Shown here: positions 36,753 through 49,056 of the stretch, piece after piece
Layout of the letters: each line of letters opens with the position of its first letter
How positions within the stretch are numbered: position 1 is the first letter of the stretch
NCBI RefSeq assembly: GCF_001690705.1
Contig: NZ_LZGK01000013.1
Span: 496,001-560,000 of the forward strand
Length of the DNA: 64,000 bases
Source: Gilliamella sp. wkB178
Lineage (GTDB): Bacteria > Pseudomonadota > Gammaproteobacteria > Enterobacterales > Orbaceae
Reading direction: 5' to 3'
Translations under genes and position numbers: made by a program
Notes under the pieces: generated by a model
Databases searched by the model: none
What the model saw: only the letters and a program-made list of their open reading frames with translations
Told to the model about the DNA's origin: nothing

Positions 36753-37907
36753 ATGAAAACTACTATTGCTGCACTTAAAAACGAAATGATAGCTTGGCGC
36801 CATCATATTCATGCGCACCCAGAAACAGCTTTCGAAGAGAAAAATACAACTAAATTTATTATTGAAAAACTACAATCATTTGGCATCACAGAATTGTATA
36901 CTGAGTTTGCGCCAACTGGTGTGGTCGGTATTATTAAAGGTAATAAAGAAGGGCGTTGGATTGCCTTGCGTGCAGATATTGATGCATTAGATATTTGTGA
37001 AGAAAATAAAATCGATTATCGATCTACGATTACAGGTAAAATGCACGCCTGTGGTCATGATGGTCACACGGCTATGCTGTTAGGCACCGCCAAATATCTA
37101 GCTGAACACCGCGATTTTGCTGGTACTGTAGTCGTTATTTTCCAGCCAGCTGAAGAAAACGAAGGTGGCGGGCGAGTTATGGTGGACAATGGCTTATTTG
37201 ATCGGTTTCCAATCGAAGCTGTTTATGGTCTTCATAACCAACCAAATATGAAACTTAATCATTTTTATATCACCCATGGTCCTATCATGGCGTCGTATGA
37301 TGTATTTGATATTAAAATAACCGGCGTTGGTGCACATGCCGCTGCACCTCATTTAGGTAAAGACACTATTTTAACTGCTACCCAAGTAGTGAATGGTTTA
37401 CAAAGCATAGTTAGTCGTAATGCAGATCCATTAAGTTCATTAGTGGTCAGCGTTACCCAAATTCACAGTGGCGATACATGGAATGTATTACCGCAACAAG
37501 CGGTTATCCGTGGTACAGTTAGAACCTTAAATCCACAAGTTCAAGATATGGCTGAAAATAGAATTAAACAGATTGCGACGGGAATTGCCGCCACTTATGA
37601 AGCCAAGGCCGAAGTTGATTACCAACGCCGCTATCCGGCAACAGTAAATTATGCTGAACAGGCAGATATTGCTATTAAAGCTGCGCAAAATGTCGTCGGT
37701 AAAGACAGATTAATCATTGACCCATTGCCATCTATGGGGGCAGAAGATTTTGCCTTTATGTTACAAAAAATACCAGGAGTATATGTGTGGTTAGGGGCAG
37801 GTGAAGGTGCTAATTTACATAACCCGGCCTATAATTTTAATGATGAAGTATTAACAACTGGCGTGGAATATTATGTAGCCATAGTTAACCAAGAACTAGG
37901 AAAATAG
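36753..37907 (+). CDS. M20D family amidohydrolase (hippurate / N-acyl amino acid hydrolase type)
   Basis: Cytoplasmic di-metal peptidase of 384 residues. Metal-binding motifs: MHACGHDGHTAMLLGTAKYL near residue 99, FQPAEENEGGGRVMV, VYGLHNQPN, and SMGAEDFAFMLQKIPGVYVWLGAG near the C-terminus. The dimerisation lid lies between about residues 184 and 295, with VGAHAAAPHLGKDTI. It resembles HipO, AbgA/B-like and N-acetyl-diaminopimelate deacetylase proteins; the substrate is not evident. Single gene with AAGGAA 9 bases before the ATG. Confidence 0.88.
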   Translation: MKTTIAALKNEMIAWRHHIHAHPETAFEEKNTTKFIIEKLQSFGITELYTEFAPTGVVGIIKGNKEGRWIALRADIDALDICEENKIDYRSTITGKMHACGHDGHTAMLLGTAKYLAEHRDFAGTVVVIFQPAEENEGGGRVMVDNGLFDRFPIEAVYGLHNQPNMKLNHFYITHGPIMASYDVFDIKITGVGAHAAAPHLGKDTILTATQVVNGLQSIVSRNADPLSSLVVSVTQIHSGDTWNVLPQQAVIRGTVRTLNPQVQDMAENRIKQIATGIAATYEAKAEVDYQRRYPATVNYAEQADIAIKAAQNVVGKDRLIIDPLPSMGAEDFAFMLQKIPGVYVWLGAGEGANLHNPAYNFNDEVLTTGVEYYVAIVNQELGK

Positions 37908-37950
37908 ATCTTAAAAATTAAATCCAGTTAGCAAAATTATTGCTTAAGTT

Positions 37951-37997
37951 GCTGTTGATTATTAATTTCCAAAATATATTGGTCGGTAATCAACAGC
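37951..37997. terminator. Inverted repeat between the M20 gene and ygfZ
   Basis: Eleven-bp arms GCTGTTGATTA / TAATCAACAGC with a 25-base loop that itself contains CCAA/TTGG. It is located between convergent genes. Confidence 0.5.
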
Positions 37998-38018
37998 ATT
38001 GAATTAGATAAGAATTAT

Positions 38019-38900
38019 TTAATGAAAGGATAATTTGCTTGTAGTTTGACCTTTAATTCTAAAAATAGTTTGCTCATCAATACCATTATTAAGTACCACT
38101 TGCACATAAATGTCATTATTATCATTCAGTTTTAAAGCAGCCAAAATTTGCCCACTTTCACGCCAGTTGCCGTCAATTTGGTACTCAAGGCTATCACCAA
38201 TTATTGGCAATACTTCGCTGTTACCGGATAGTAAATACAACCCACGCTTATTAGCACCACGAAATTGTGCCCGCGCCACCATTTCTTGACCGCAGTAGCA
38301 ACCTTTATCAAAGCTAATCGCATCGAAATATTGTAAGTTACATGCTTGTGGTAACAAACTTTCCATATTTTCAGTATCAATAATGGCATACCCAGCTTCT
38401 AAATCTAACTTTAACCAATCACTACAAGGCAATAAATCATCACTTAATGGCAGCGGGGTTACCACAATGATTCGTGGTTCCGGTAATGGCAATTTGATAT
38501 AAGTAGTATTCTTGTCGGTAAAGCAATTATTATCAACTAATTGAGTAGTAATTTCGCTAGGTATGGCAGCGCCAACTAAGCCAAAAATATTGAGATCGGT
38601 AACTAATTCAATGGCAACTTTAGAAAAAATAGCATATTTTTTGAGTTCAGCAATTTGTTTTTCAGCAACGCTTTTACGAACAATATAGTAAATATCTTGC
38701 CCGCGTTGAAATAACAGTAAGTTACTCCACATTTTTCCTTTTGCATCACAATGAGCAGCAAATAATGCAGATTGTTCCGAAAGATGGTTCATGTTATTGG
38801 TAACTTGCCCTTGTAAATATTGGCGATTATCGTTACCTGATACTTTAACTAATAGCCAATCAGCAAGTGAGATCGGTTTAGAAGTGAGTCTGCTCATCAT
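38019..38900 (-). CDS. ygfZ: tRNA-modifying protein YgfZ (folate-binding, Fe-S repair)
   Basis: Folate-dependent protein needed for full activity of Fe-S enzymes such as MiaB. It has 293 residues, somewhat shorter than E. coli YgfZ (326). It has the GcvT-like fold, with LVKVSGNDNRQYLQGQVTNN and AAHCDAKGKMWSNLLLF at the N-terminus. The invariant motif K-G-C-Y-x-G-Q-E is at residues 199-206 (DKGCYCGQEMVAR), with the essential Cys201. A second Cys at 203 replaces the usual Thr. Single gene, convergent with the M20 gene. Confidence 0.93.
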   Translation of the reverse strand: MMSRLTSKPISLADWLLVKVSGNDNRQYLQGQVTNNMNHLSEQSALFAAHCDAKGKMWSNLLLFQRGQDIYYIVRKSVAEKQIAELKKYAIFSKVAIELVTDLNIFGLVGAAIPSEITTQLVDNNCFTDKNTTYIKLPLPEPRIIVVTPLPLSDDLLPCSDWLKLDLEAGYAIIDTENMESLLPQACNLQYFDAISFDKGCYCGQEMVARAQFRGANKRGLYLLSGNSEVLPIIGDSLEYQIDGNWRESGQILAALKLNDNNDIYVQVVLNNGIDEQTIFRIKGQTTSKLSFH

Positions 38901-39197
38901 AACTCCTATTTCAGATTATTATTATCCTAATTTATTAGGTAATTGAATTAAATCCTACTGAGTTTATATAAAATTTTTTAAAATAACAATAAATTCAATA
39001 AATAATATTTAACAATATAACTATTTATTTTTTAATGAAATTTTATTTACATTAGTATTTGTGTTTTATTTTTAAAATTATTTTGCAACCGGAAGATTAG
39101 TTTATTAGTTACTTTATTGACTTAATTGAATTTTAACTATAAGTTAATACAAAATAAATTTATAAATTACATATCAATAACATTGGAGGAAACAACC

Positions 39198-40916
39198 ATG
39201 GCGAAACTGTCAGGTGCGGAAATGGTTATTCAATCTTTGATTGACCAAGGAGTAAAACAGATATTTGGTTATCCGGGCGGTAGTGTTCTTGATATTTATG
39301 ATGCTATTCATACCCTTGGTGGTATTGAGCATATATTGGTTCGCCATGAACAAGCGGCAGTGCATATGGCTGATGGTTATGCCAGAGCTACCGGCGACGT
39401 TGGTGTAGTTTTAGTAACTTCCGGGCCCGGTGCCACCAATACCATAACCGGAATTGCCACTGCTTATATGGATTCTGTGCCTCTGGTTGTCCTTTCCGGA
39501 CAAGTTGCTAGTAATTTAATTGGCAATGATGCTTTCCAAGAATGTGATATGGTTGGGATCTCTCGTCCAATTGTTAAACATAGTTTTTTGATTAAAGATA
39601 GTAAAGATATTCCAGAAATTATCAAAAAAGCATTTTATATTGCTACAACTGGCAGGCCTGGACCAGTGGTTATTGATTTACCTAAAGACATTGTTAATCC
39701 CGCAAATAAATATAATTATCACTATCCTAAATCAGTTTCACTGCGGTCTTATAATCCAACAATCCAAGGGCATAAAGGCCAAATTAAAAAAGCCTTAACG
39801 ACCTTACTGGCAGCTAAAAAACCAGTACTTTATGTTGGTGGTGGGGTTATAATTGCGGATGCAAGCGAGGCAATTAAGCAATTAGCAGAAAAACTAAATT
39901 TACCGGTGGCCTCAACCTTAATGGGAATTAGTGCCTTTCCTGGTACTAACAAACACTATTTAGGAATGATTGGGATGCATGGAGTATATGAAGCCAATAT
40001 GTCAATGCATAACGCCGATGTGATTTTGGCCATAGGTGCTCGTTTTGACGATAGAACCACTAACAATGTTGAAAAATATTGTCCAAAAGCGAAGATCATT
40101 CATGTTGATATCGATCCAACTTCTATTTCTAAAACAGTTTCCGCGACAATCCCGGTTGTAGGTGATGCAAAAGTTGTGGTTGAAACTATGTTAGCGCAAC
40201 TTAATGAATTAAATACCGAACGCGATTTAGATGCCTTAGTTGATTGGTGGAAGCAAATTGAGCATTGGCGTGCACGCCATTGTCTGGCTTATAGTCACAG
40301 CGGCGAACGCATAAAACCTCAAGAAGCCATAGAAGTATTATATAAATTAACCAAAGGTGATGCATATGTGACAACCGATGTCGGTCAACACCAAATGTTT
40401 ACCGCACTTTATTACCCGTTCGATAAACCGCGTCACTTTATTACTTCCGGTGGCTTAGGTACTATGGGGTTTGGTTTTCCGGCTGCCTTAGGTGTTAAAC
40501 TTGCTTTTCCTAAGCAACGGGTAGTTTGTGTTACCGGTGATGGCAGTATTCAGATGAATATTCAAGAATTGTCAACGGCATTACAATATGGTTTACCGGT
40601 ATTAATTTTAAATCTCAACAACCGTTTTTTAGGCATGGTTAAACAATGGCAAGACATGATTTATGCCGGACGGCATTCTTCATCTTATATGGAATCATTA
40701 CCGGATTTTGCCAAGATTGCTGAAGCGTACGGGCACGTTGGTATGGTTATTACCAAACGTGAAGAACTAGAAACTAAACTCAAACAAGCATTATCGATTA
40801 AAGATCGTCTGGTGTTTGTGGATGTGATGACCGATGCAACGGAACATGTTTATCCAATGCAAATTCGTGGTGGCTCAATGAGTGAAATGTGGCTTAGTAA
40901 AACGGAGAGAACCTAA
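39198..40916 (+). CDS. ilvI: Acetolactate synthase III large subunit IlvI
   Basis: ThDP- and FAD-dependent first common enzyme of valine, leucine and isoleucine synthesis. Start set at ATG 39198 because GGAGGA lies 7 bases before it and the protein then starts [19 protein letters not shown] like the family. An in-frame TTG at 39126 would add 24 foreign residues. 572 residues (E. coli 574). [19 protein letters not shown] carries the catalytic Glu; GARFDDRTT and the ThDP site [15 protein letters not shown] ... [12 protein letters not shown] follow. Overlaps ilvH by one base. The 297-base upstream region is AT-rich; no leader-peptide attenuator was seen. Confidence 0.96.
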   Translation: MAKLSGAEMVIQSLIDQGVKQIFGYPGGSVLDIYDAIHTLGGIEHILVRHEQAAVHMADGYARATGDVGVVLVTSGPGATNTITGIATAYMDSVPLVVLSGQVASNLIGNDAFQECDMVGISRPIVKHSFLIKDSKDIPEIIKKAFYIATTGRPGPVVIDLPKDIVNPANKYNYHYPKSVSLRSYNPTIQGHKGQIKKALTTLLAAKKPVLYVGGGVIIADASEAIKQLAEKLNLPVASTLMGISAFPGTNKHYLGMIGMHGVYEANMSMHNADVILAIGARFDDRTTNNVEKYCPKAKIIHVDIDPTSISKTVSATIPVVGDAKVVVETMLAQLNELNTERDLDALVDWWKQIEHWRARHCLAYSHSGERIKPQEAIEVLYKLTKGDAYVTTDVGQHQMFTALYYPFDKPRHFITSGGLGTMGFGFPAALGVKLAFPKQRVVCVTGDGSIQMNIQELSTALQYGLPVLILNLNNRFLGMVKQWQDMIYAGRHSSSYMESLPDFAKIAEAYGHVGMVITKREELETKLKQALSIKDRLVFVDVMTDATEHVYPMQIRGGSMSEMWLSKTERT

Positions 40917-41410
40917 TGCGTTATATATTATCAATTTTAACTGAAAATGAACCAGGTGCTTTATCTCGAATTATTGGCTTATTTTCACAACGTGGTTTTA
41001 ATATTGAAACAATAACCACTGCCCAAACTGAAGATCCAACCATGCACCGCATGACCATTCAAACAACAGGTGATGAACATGTATTGGAACAAATTCAAAA
41101 ACAATTACATAAATTAGTGAATGTGTATCGAGTTCATGATTTGACCGAAGGTCCACATGTAGAGCGCGAAATAATGTTAGTTAAAGTGGCTGCGAAAGGT
41201 TCAGAAGCCCGTGACGAAGTAAAACGCTGTGCAGATATTTTTAGAGGATCAATTGTGGATGTTACTGCTACTCAATATATGGTGCAGTTAGTAGGGACTA
41301 GTGAAAAACTCGATTCATTTTTATCCTCAATCCGTGAAACTTGTGACATTATCGAAATTGTCCGCTCAGGGATTATTGGTTTATCGCGTAGCGAAAAAAC
41401 GGTTAAATAG
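40916..41410 (+). CDS. ilvH: Acetolactate synthase III regulatory subunit IlvH
   Basis: ACT-domain subunit that activates IlvI and confers valine feedback inhibition. It has 164 residues (E. coli 163). [48 protein letters not shown] forms the N-terminal ACT domain, with the valine-site Gly14 and Asn11-type residues in ENEPGAL. ALSRIIGLFSQRGFNIE is followed by REIMLVKVAAKG and GIIGLSRSEK at the C-terminus. Start codon overlaps the ilvI stop. Terminator follows. Confidence 0.96.
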   Translation: MRYILSILTENEPGALSRIIGLFSQRGFNIETITTAQTEDPTMHRMTIQTTGDEHVLEQIQKQLHKLVNVYRVHDLTEGPHVEREIMLVKVAAKGSEARDEVKRCADIFRGSIVDVTATQYMVQLVGTSEKLDSFLSSIRETCDIIEIVRSGIIGLSRSEKTVK

Positions 41411-41445
41411 TTATAGTAAAAAATAGTAAACAATGGATTAATTGA

Positions 41446-41472
41446 AAAAAGGTGCTAATGGCGCCTTTTTAG
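41446..41472 (+). terminator. Terminator of ilvIH
   Basis: Stem AAAAAGGTGC / GCGCCTTTTT (one G-T pair) with a TAATG loop, running into the T tract. Confidence 0.85.
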
Positions 41473-41629
41473 TTAATTTAGTAAGGAAATAAATAATTAA
41501 AGGAAAATATTTATTAGAATTTAACTGCGGTATGGCATGTATAACTAAAACTAAAATATACATCTTATATTATCATCTTAGCAGCCAAATGATGAATTAA
41601 ATAAAACCATTTAGTTGGAAGTTAAAAAC

Positions 41630-41673
41630 AAATTAAAAACAAATTAAAAACAAATTAAAAACAAATTAAAAAC
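41630..41673 (+). repeat. Four tandem 11-bp repeats with phased A-tracts upstream of pyrG
   Basis: Four exact head-to-tail copies of AAATTAAAAAC, preceded by a partial copy (GTTAAAAAC at 41621). Each copy carries an A5 run, so A-tracts recur every 11 bases, near the helical repeat. That pattern is typical of intrinsically curved DNA. It lies about 60-100 bases before the pyrG -35 element. Confidence 0.9.
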
Positions 41674-41730
41674 AGGTTATAAGGCAACTTGTCTACGTAA
41701 CTAAAACATTGGTTAAAATTAATTATTCAA

Positions 41731-41759
41731 TTGAGCGCTAAGCGGGTTTATGTTATACT
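41731..41759 (+). promoter_or_regulatory. Sigma-70 promoter of pyrG (extended -10)
   Basis: TTGAGC (-35), 17-base spacer, TATACT (-10) preceded by TGT, which gives a TGn extended -10. Transcription would start near 41766, giving a leader of nearly 90 bases before the pyrG start. Confidence 0.7.
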
Positions 41760-41805
41760 ACTGTCCCGTCTGATTCTTCGAATATTGTGTTGATTTTATG
41801 ATTAA

Positions 41806-44831
<3,026 letters not shown>

Positions 44832-44863
44832 TTATTTACTAATAAAATAATTATTCGATTAAT

Positions 44864-44898
44864 AAAAAACGGTGAATAACTTCACCGTTTTTTATTTT
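44864..44898 (+). terminator. Terminator of pyrG-eno
   Basis: Perfect stem AAAAAACGGTGAA / TTCACCGTTTTTT with a 4-base loop and trailing T run. Confidence 0.92.
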
Positions 44899-45064
44899 CA
44901 CTATATTTAATATAGCCTTATATAAGGAAGGTTGCACTGACTTATATTGTGTTGTACTCTTAATGCCAATTTTTGTGATGCACACTTTAATAGGCAACCA
45001 ATGTTTATTAAATAAGTCACCCTATAAATTTTTATAATCAAATTCGAGTTAATTTTATCTGCTT

Positions 45065-46009
45065 ATGAATAATATTACCAACATGCCCCAGCCAAAAAGT
45101 AAATGGCAATTATTTAACTGGCTTTGTACAGGTAAACTCCCGTTAAACGAACTATGGATCAAACCTGGTTATCGTTATAAATTCTTTTTTCGAACTCTAT
45201 TTTGGAGTCCTATCACCCTTAAATTGCTTGATAAATTAAGACAATATCCACTACTTGGGTACTATCTATCGTGCCAAACCAACTTGCCGTGTAAATTGCA
45301 AAGGCCTTATTTATCATCTTGCTTAAGCCAACAACAACGTTTTCAAGCTTTAGCTTATCATTATGATTTTTTATCTCAGCAACCAGAAAGCATGTCCCAA
45401 GCATTTTACAATCAGGATGTTCCTTTTGTTCTGGCAAACGTAACAGGTAAAAATGAAGCCAACATTCAAATTGCCATACAAGCACGCAATAAGTTTGCCC
45501 GAGAAGGGGAAATCAGTCTCTATTTCTATGATAACGACGGTATTGATTTAACCACATTAACTTTTACTATTACACATTACCAACAACAACCGACATTATT
45601 TATTGGTGGGTTACAAGGTACCGGGCATCAAGATGCTCGAACGCGAGTGCAAAAAGCCACTAAAGATTGCTATGGGCTTTTCCCTAAACGAGTAGCATTA
45701 GAAGCCGCATTAACTATTGCACAACATTTTAAATTATCGCAGATTGTGGCTGTAGGTAACAAAACCCATGTTTATAACAACTGGCGCTACAATAGTCGCC
45801 AAGAACGGATCCTTTCTGACTATGATGATTTTTGGTTAACTGTTGATGGTAAACAAGATGCCAATGGCTTATTCATATTACCCAATGCCATACATCGTAA
45901 ATCAATAGAAGAAATTGCCAGTAAAAAACGTTCAGAATATCGCAACCGTTATGCATTACTCGATCAATTAGCAAGTAATATTGAAACACAATTAGCAACA
46001 TTAAAATAA
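45065..46009 (+). CDS. VirK/YbjX family protein (DUF535)
   Basis: 314-residue cytoplasmic protein of the DUF535 family, to which Shigella VirK and E. coli YbjX belong; in Salmonella relatives affect envelope and peptide resistance. Visible family blocks: YHYDFLSQQ near residue 100, the stretch EGEISLYFYDNDGIDLTTLTF, LFIGGLQGTGHQDARTRVQKATKDCYGLFPKRVALEAALTIAQHF, and IVAVGNKTHVYNNWRYNSRQERILSDYDDFW. The C-terminal part is Arg/Lys-rich (RKSIEEIASKKRSEYRNRYALLDQLA). Molecular function is not established. Own promoter region upstream after the eno terminator. Confidence 0.88.
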   Translation: MNNITNMPQPKSKWQLFNWLCTGKLPLNELWIKPGYRYKFFFRTLFWSPITLKLLDKLRQYPLLGYYLSCQTNLPCKLQRPYLSSCLSQQQRFQALAYHYDFLSQQPESMSQAFYNQDVPFVLANVTGKNEANIQIAIQARNKFAREGEISLYFYDNDGIDLTTLTFTITHYQQQPTLFIGGLQGTGHQDARTRVQKATKDCYGLFPKRVALEAALTIAQHFKLSQIVAVGNKTHVYNNWRYNSRQERILSDYDDFWLTVDGKQDANGLFILPNAIHRKSIEEIASKKRSEYRNRYALLDQLASNIETQLATLK

Positions 46010-46142
46010 AAATACTAAAACGCATAGATTGACAGTTTGTGAACCGCCAATGCTTAATTTTAAAAAACACCACAAACAGCAATTTAGTTTAAAATTCTTA
46101 TAAAAATAAATATGATATGAGAATCAATAAAGGGAATAAAGT

Positions 46143-47051
46143 ATGTACTATGGTATTTTAATTGCGCTGGTACCATTATCTTTAGGTTATTTAATTAAAC
46201 TCAAAGATAAAAAATGGCTAGTAAAAATTAACCAAATCCTTAGTTGGATGGTCTATTTTATTCTCTTTATTATGGGGTCGGAGCTGGCCCATTTAGATAA
46301 TCTCAGCACTAACTTACAAACAATACTATTTTATACAGTCATCTTGTTTATATGCTCATTTGGTGGCAATTTTATATTTTTAATGTTGTTTGATCTGTTG
46401 TTGCCTTGGAAAACTACCCATACCAAGCAAACCTTTGAGTCACGCTTTAAAATGATCCTCGAATCATTGCGCGTTTGTATTGCCTTAATCATTGGGTTTA
46501 TAGTGGGGCTAATACCATTATTTATTTGGCAATATACTGATAATATTATCCAAGTTGTCTTAGTATTGTTATTATTACTAATTGGCATACAACTCCGTAG
46601 CAATAACATTTCACTTAAGCAAATTTTACTTAACAAAGTAGGTATCGCCACCACTATCATCGTCACTTTAAGTACTTTTCTTGGTGGCATTATTGCCGCA
46701 TTAATATTACAACAACCCCTACGAGTTGGGTTGGGAATGTCATCGGGATTTGGCTGGTATTCACTGTCAGGAATATTAATGACCGAAGCCCATGGTCCAA
46801 TTATTGGTAGTGCCACATTTTTAAATGATATATTACGCGAATTATTCGCAATAATCCTAATCCCAAGTTTAATCAAACGTTACAAGCTTACTGCATTGGG
46901 ATTATGTGGTGCTACTTCCATGGATTTCACCTTACCAATGTTACAAAAAGGTGCCGGAATAACTATCGTACCCGCAGCTATTGTCCAAGGATTTTTACTA
47001 ACAATATTAATGCCAATTGCCATGACCATGTTTAATTATGGTGGATTTTAA
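46143..47051 (+). CDS. lysO: L-lysine exporter LysO (YbjE family)
   Basis: Inner-membrane lysine (and thialysine) exporter, 302 residues (E. coli 299). About eight hydrophobic segments are visible. Conserved pieces include the N-terminal ILIALVPLSLGYLIKL and LFIMGSELAHLDNL. The LVLLLLLIGIQLRSNN segment and the re-entrant-type LGMSSGFGWYSLSGILMTEAHGPIIGSATFLNDILRELFAI and ALGLCGATSMDFTLPMLQKGAG follow, with the Asp/Glu residues the family uses for transport. AAGGGA ribosome site. YbjX and YbjE genes are also near neighbours in E. coli. Confidence 0.92.
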   Translation: MYYGILIALVPLSLGYLIKLKDKKWLVKINQILSWMVYFILFIMGSELAHLDNLSTNLQTILFYTVILFICSFGGNFIFLMLFDLLLPWKTTHTKQTFESRFKMILESLRVCIALIIGFIVGLIPLFIWQYTDNIIQVVLVLLLLLIGIQLRSNNISLKQILLNKVGIATTIIVTLSTFLGGIIAALILQQPLRVGLGMSSGFGWYSLSGILMTEAHGPIIGSATFLNDILRELFAIILIPSLIKRYKLTALGLCGATSMDFTLPMLQKGAGITIVPAAIVQGFLLTILMPIAMTMFNYGGF

Positions 47052-47087
47052 CATAAAGCAACAATTATTAGATGGAGCTAAAACATC

Positions 47088-47966
47088 ATGGCCAAGTACT
47101 GTTTATTAAAAGGTAAAGTAAGTTATTTAGCAATACAAAAAGTTGAAGAAGAAAACACAGATGATCAAAGCAAAAATCAAGATAGGGGTAATTATTCGGA
47201 TCCATCTCAGTATTCTTTTCCGGAATTAATTATAGGTTTTATTATTGAGACACTTGGTGGATTTCTTCTATTCATCTTAACTATATGTAAGTTTTTCTTA
47301 GAAATATTTTTTAGCGTATTTAACTTTAGGCTACTACAAATAAAACTATTAAAAGGTACATATTTTAGCTGTTATATTGGTAATGTAAAAGCAGAAGGTA
47401 AGCTAAAACAAATCACTTTTAAAGATGGTGATTATGTAGAAATGATTGTCAAACCAACTAAAAAAAATCAATATTATGTCTATGCTGTTCGTATTCCTAA
47501 ATATCATGCTTTATTTTTTCCTGTCGGTGCTGGTTCAACAACATTAACTTTATTAAAATATTGTGCATTTGGAGTGGGTATTTTTGCCGCACTTATGTTA
47601 GTTATACTTTTATGTTGTCAAATTTGTTTGGGATATACTAGTTTTATTGAGTTAATGAATCTAGTTGAAATAATAACTAGCATTTACATCTTTATCGTAT
47701 TATTTATCTTTTTTTCAGTTGGTGGACGATTAACCTTTATGAGCAATCGCATTTATGCAACCTTAGGTTATCCCAAATCGTGGGCACACAATAGTGATAA
47801 AGAAACAGATGCTTTTATAAAATTAAATCGCAATAACGATCCAATTTTATATAACGATCCACAAAGTCCCGACTTTGAAAAAGTAAAAAAGAAGGAACCT
47901 TCTGCCTATTACTATTGCCGAACGCCAAAAGTACCAAGTTGGGTCACGATTATTGATGAACGTTGA
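47088..47966 (+). CDS. Membrane protein resembling the putative type VI effector family
   Basis: 292-residue protein with three or four hydrophobic segments (about 43-82, 158-180 and 188-216). The N-terminus, CLLKGKVSYLAIQ, precedes a charged stretch. A soluble block near residues 100-145 (GNVKAEGKLKQITFKDGDYVEMIVKP ... YYVYAVRIPKYHALFFPVG) is followed by membrane helices. Then comes ATLGYP and a C-terminal soluble part ending RTPKVPSW. From memory this order resembles proteins annotated as putative type VI secretion system effector in Gilliamella and Acinetobacter. No secretion or immunity gene is adjacent, so that label is tentative. It lies between lysO and cas1, with GGAG before the ATG. 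Confidence 0.6.
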   Translation: MAKYCLLKGKVSYLAIQKVEEENTDDQSKNQDRGNYSDPSQYSFPELIIGFIIETLGGFLLFILTICKFFLEIFFSVFNFRLLQIKLLKGTYFSCYIGNVKAEGKLKQITFKDGDYVEMIVKPTKKNQYYVYAVRIPKYHALFFPVGAGSTTLTLLKYCAFGVGIFAALMLVILLCCQICLGYTSFIELMNLVEIITSIYIFIVLFIFFSVGGRLTFMSNRIYATLGYPKSWAHNSDKETDAFIKLNRNNDPILYNDPQSPDFEKVKKKEPSAYYYCRTPKVPSWVTIIDER

Positions 47967-48102
47967 TTTATTCTATGAAAAATCAATGTAAAATAACATG
48001 CCATAACTATACAATAACAATAAAACCACAAAACACTCGTTTTTTACCCACAACAATGTTAATTTAGAAATCATATGTAAATTGAATTAATTTATTATTA
48101 TC

Positions 48103-49056
48103 ATGGATATGATTCATTCATCTGATCTCAAAACCATTATGCATTCCAAGCGTGCCAATATTTATTATTTGGAACATTGCCGGGTTTTGGTCAATGGAGG
48201 AAGGGTTGAATATGTTACCGAGCAAGGGCAACAATCTTTATATTGGAACATCCCTATTGCCAATACTACTTGCATTTTATTGGGTACCGGCACTTCATTA
48301 ACACAAGCTGCTGTGCGTGAATTGTCAAGAGCCGGGGTGATGATTGGATTTTGTGGTGGCGGAGGTACGCCGCTGTTTTCGTCAACGGAATCTGAATTTG
48401 CCTGCCAATTTTTTTCTCCCCAAAGTGAATATCGCGCGACTGAATACTTACAAAGCTGGTGTCAATTTTGGTTTGATGACCAACGAAGATTACAAGCAGC
48501 TAAAACACTCCAACAACAACGACTACAGATTATCCAGCAATGTTGGCCGCAGTTTGATTGGCATGTCGATGATAGTCAGTTAAATAATATTGTTAATGAC
48601 GCCACCGAGCAATTTAATAATGCCGATAATAGCCAAGCCCTTTTAGCAGCAGAAGGGCGGATTAGTAAACGCCTGTATGCAATGGCTAATCAATTAACGC
48701 TACAAGATGATAAATTTAAACGCGAGCAAGGTACACATGGTAAAAGTCACGATCCCGCCAATCAATTTTTAGATCATGGTAATTATTTAGCTTATGGACT
48801 GGGGGCTACCGCTTGTTGGGTTTTAGGTTTACCTCATGGACTGGCTATTTTACACGGTAAAACTCGCCGTGGCGGATTAGTGTTTGATGCAGCGGATATT
48901 ATTAAGGATGGTATGGTGTTACCACAAGCCTTTTTATCCGCTAAACAAGGTGACAGTGAAAAAGAGTTCCGCCAAGCCTGTATCTCACAGTTTACCCAAT
49001 TAGGTGCGCTGGATCTGATTATTGACACCTTAAAATTGATAGCAGAGGCAACATGA
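48103..49056 (+). CDS. cas1: CRISPR-associated endonuclease Cas1, type I-F
   Basis: Integrase that inserts new spacers into the array. 317 residues, usual for I-F. It starts HSSDLKTIMHSKRANIYYLEHCRVLVNGGRVEYVT. Then come TCILLGTGTSLTQAAVRELSRAGVMIGFCGGGGTPLF and ALLAAEGRISKRLYAMA, carrying the metal-binding Glu. FLDHGNYLAYGLGATACWVLGLPHGLAILHGKTRRGGLVFDAADIIKD carries the His and Asp of the active site. First gene of the locus; it overlaps cas2-3 by 4 bases. The 136-base gap upstream must hold the promoter; no distinctive operator was recognised. Confidence 0.96.
   Translation: MDMIHSSDLKTIMHSKRANIYYLEHCRVLVNGGRVEYVTEQGQQSLYWNIPIANTTCILLGTGTSLTQAAVRELSRAGVMIGFCGGGGTPLFSSTESEFACQFFSPQSEYRATEYLQSWCQFWFDDQRRLQAAKTLQQQRLQIIQQCWPQFDWHVDDSQLNNIVNDATEQFNNADNSQALLAAEGRISKRLYAMANQLTLQDDKFKREQGTHGKSHDPANQFLDHGNYLAYGLGATACWVLGLPHGLAILHGKTRRGGLVFDAADIIKDGMVLPQAFLSAKQGDSEKEFRQACISQFTQLGALDLIIDTLKLIAEAT

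Noticed and set aside
38901-39197. Branched-chain amino acid attenuator before ilvIH
   Set aside because: No leader frame rich in Leu, Val or Ile codons followed by alternative hairpins could be found.
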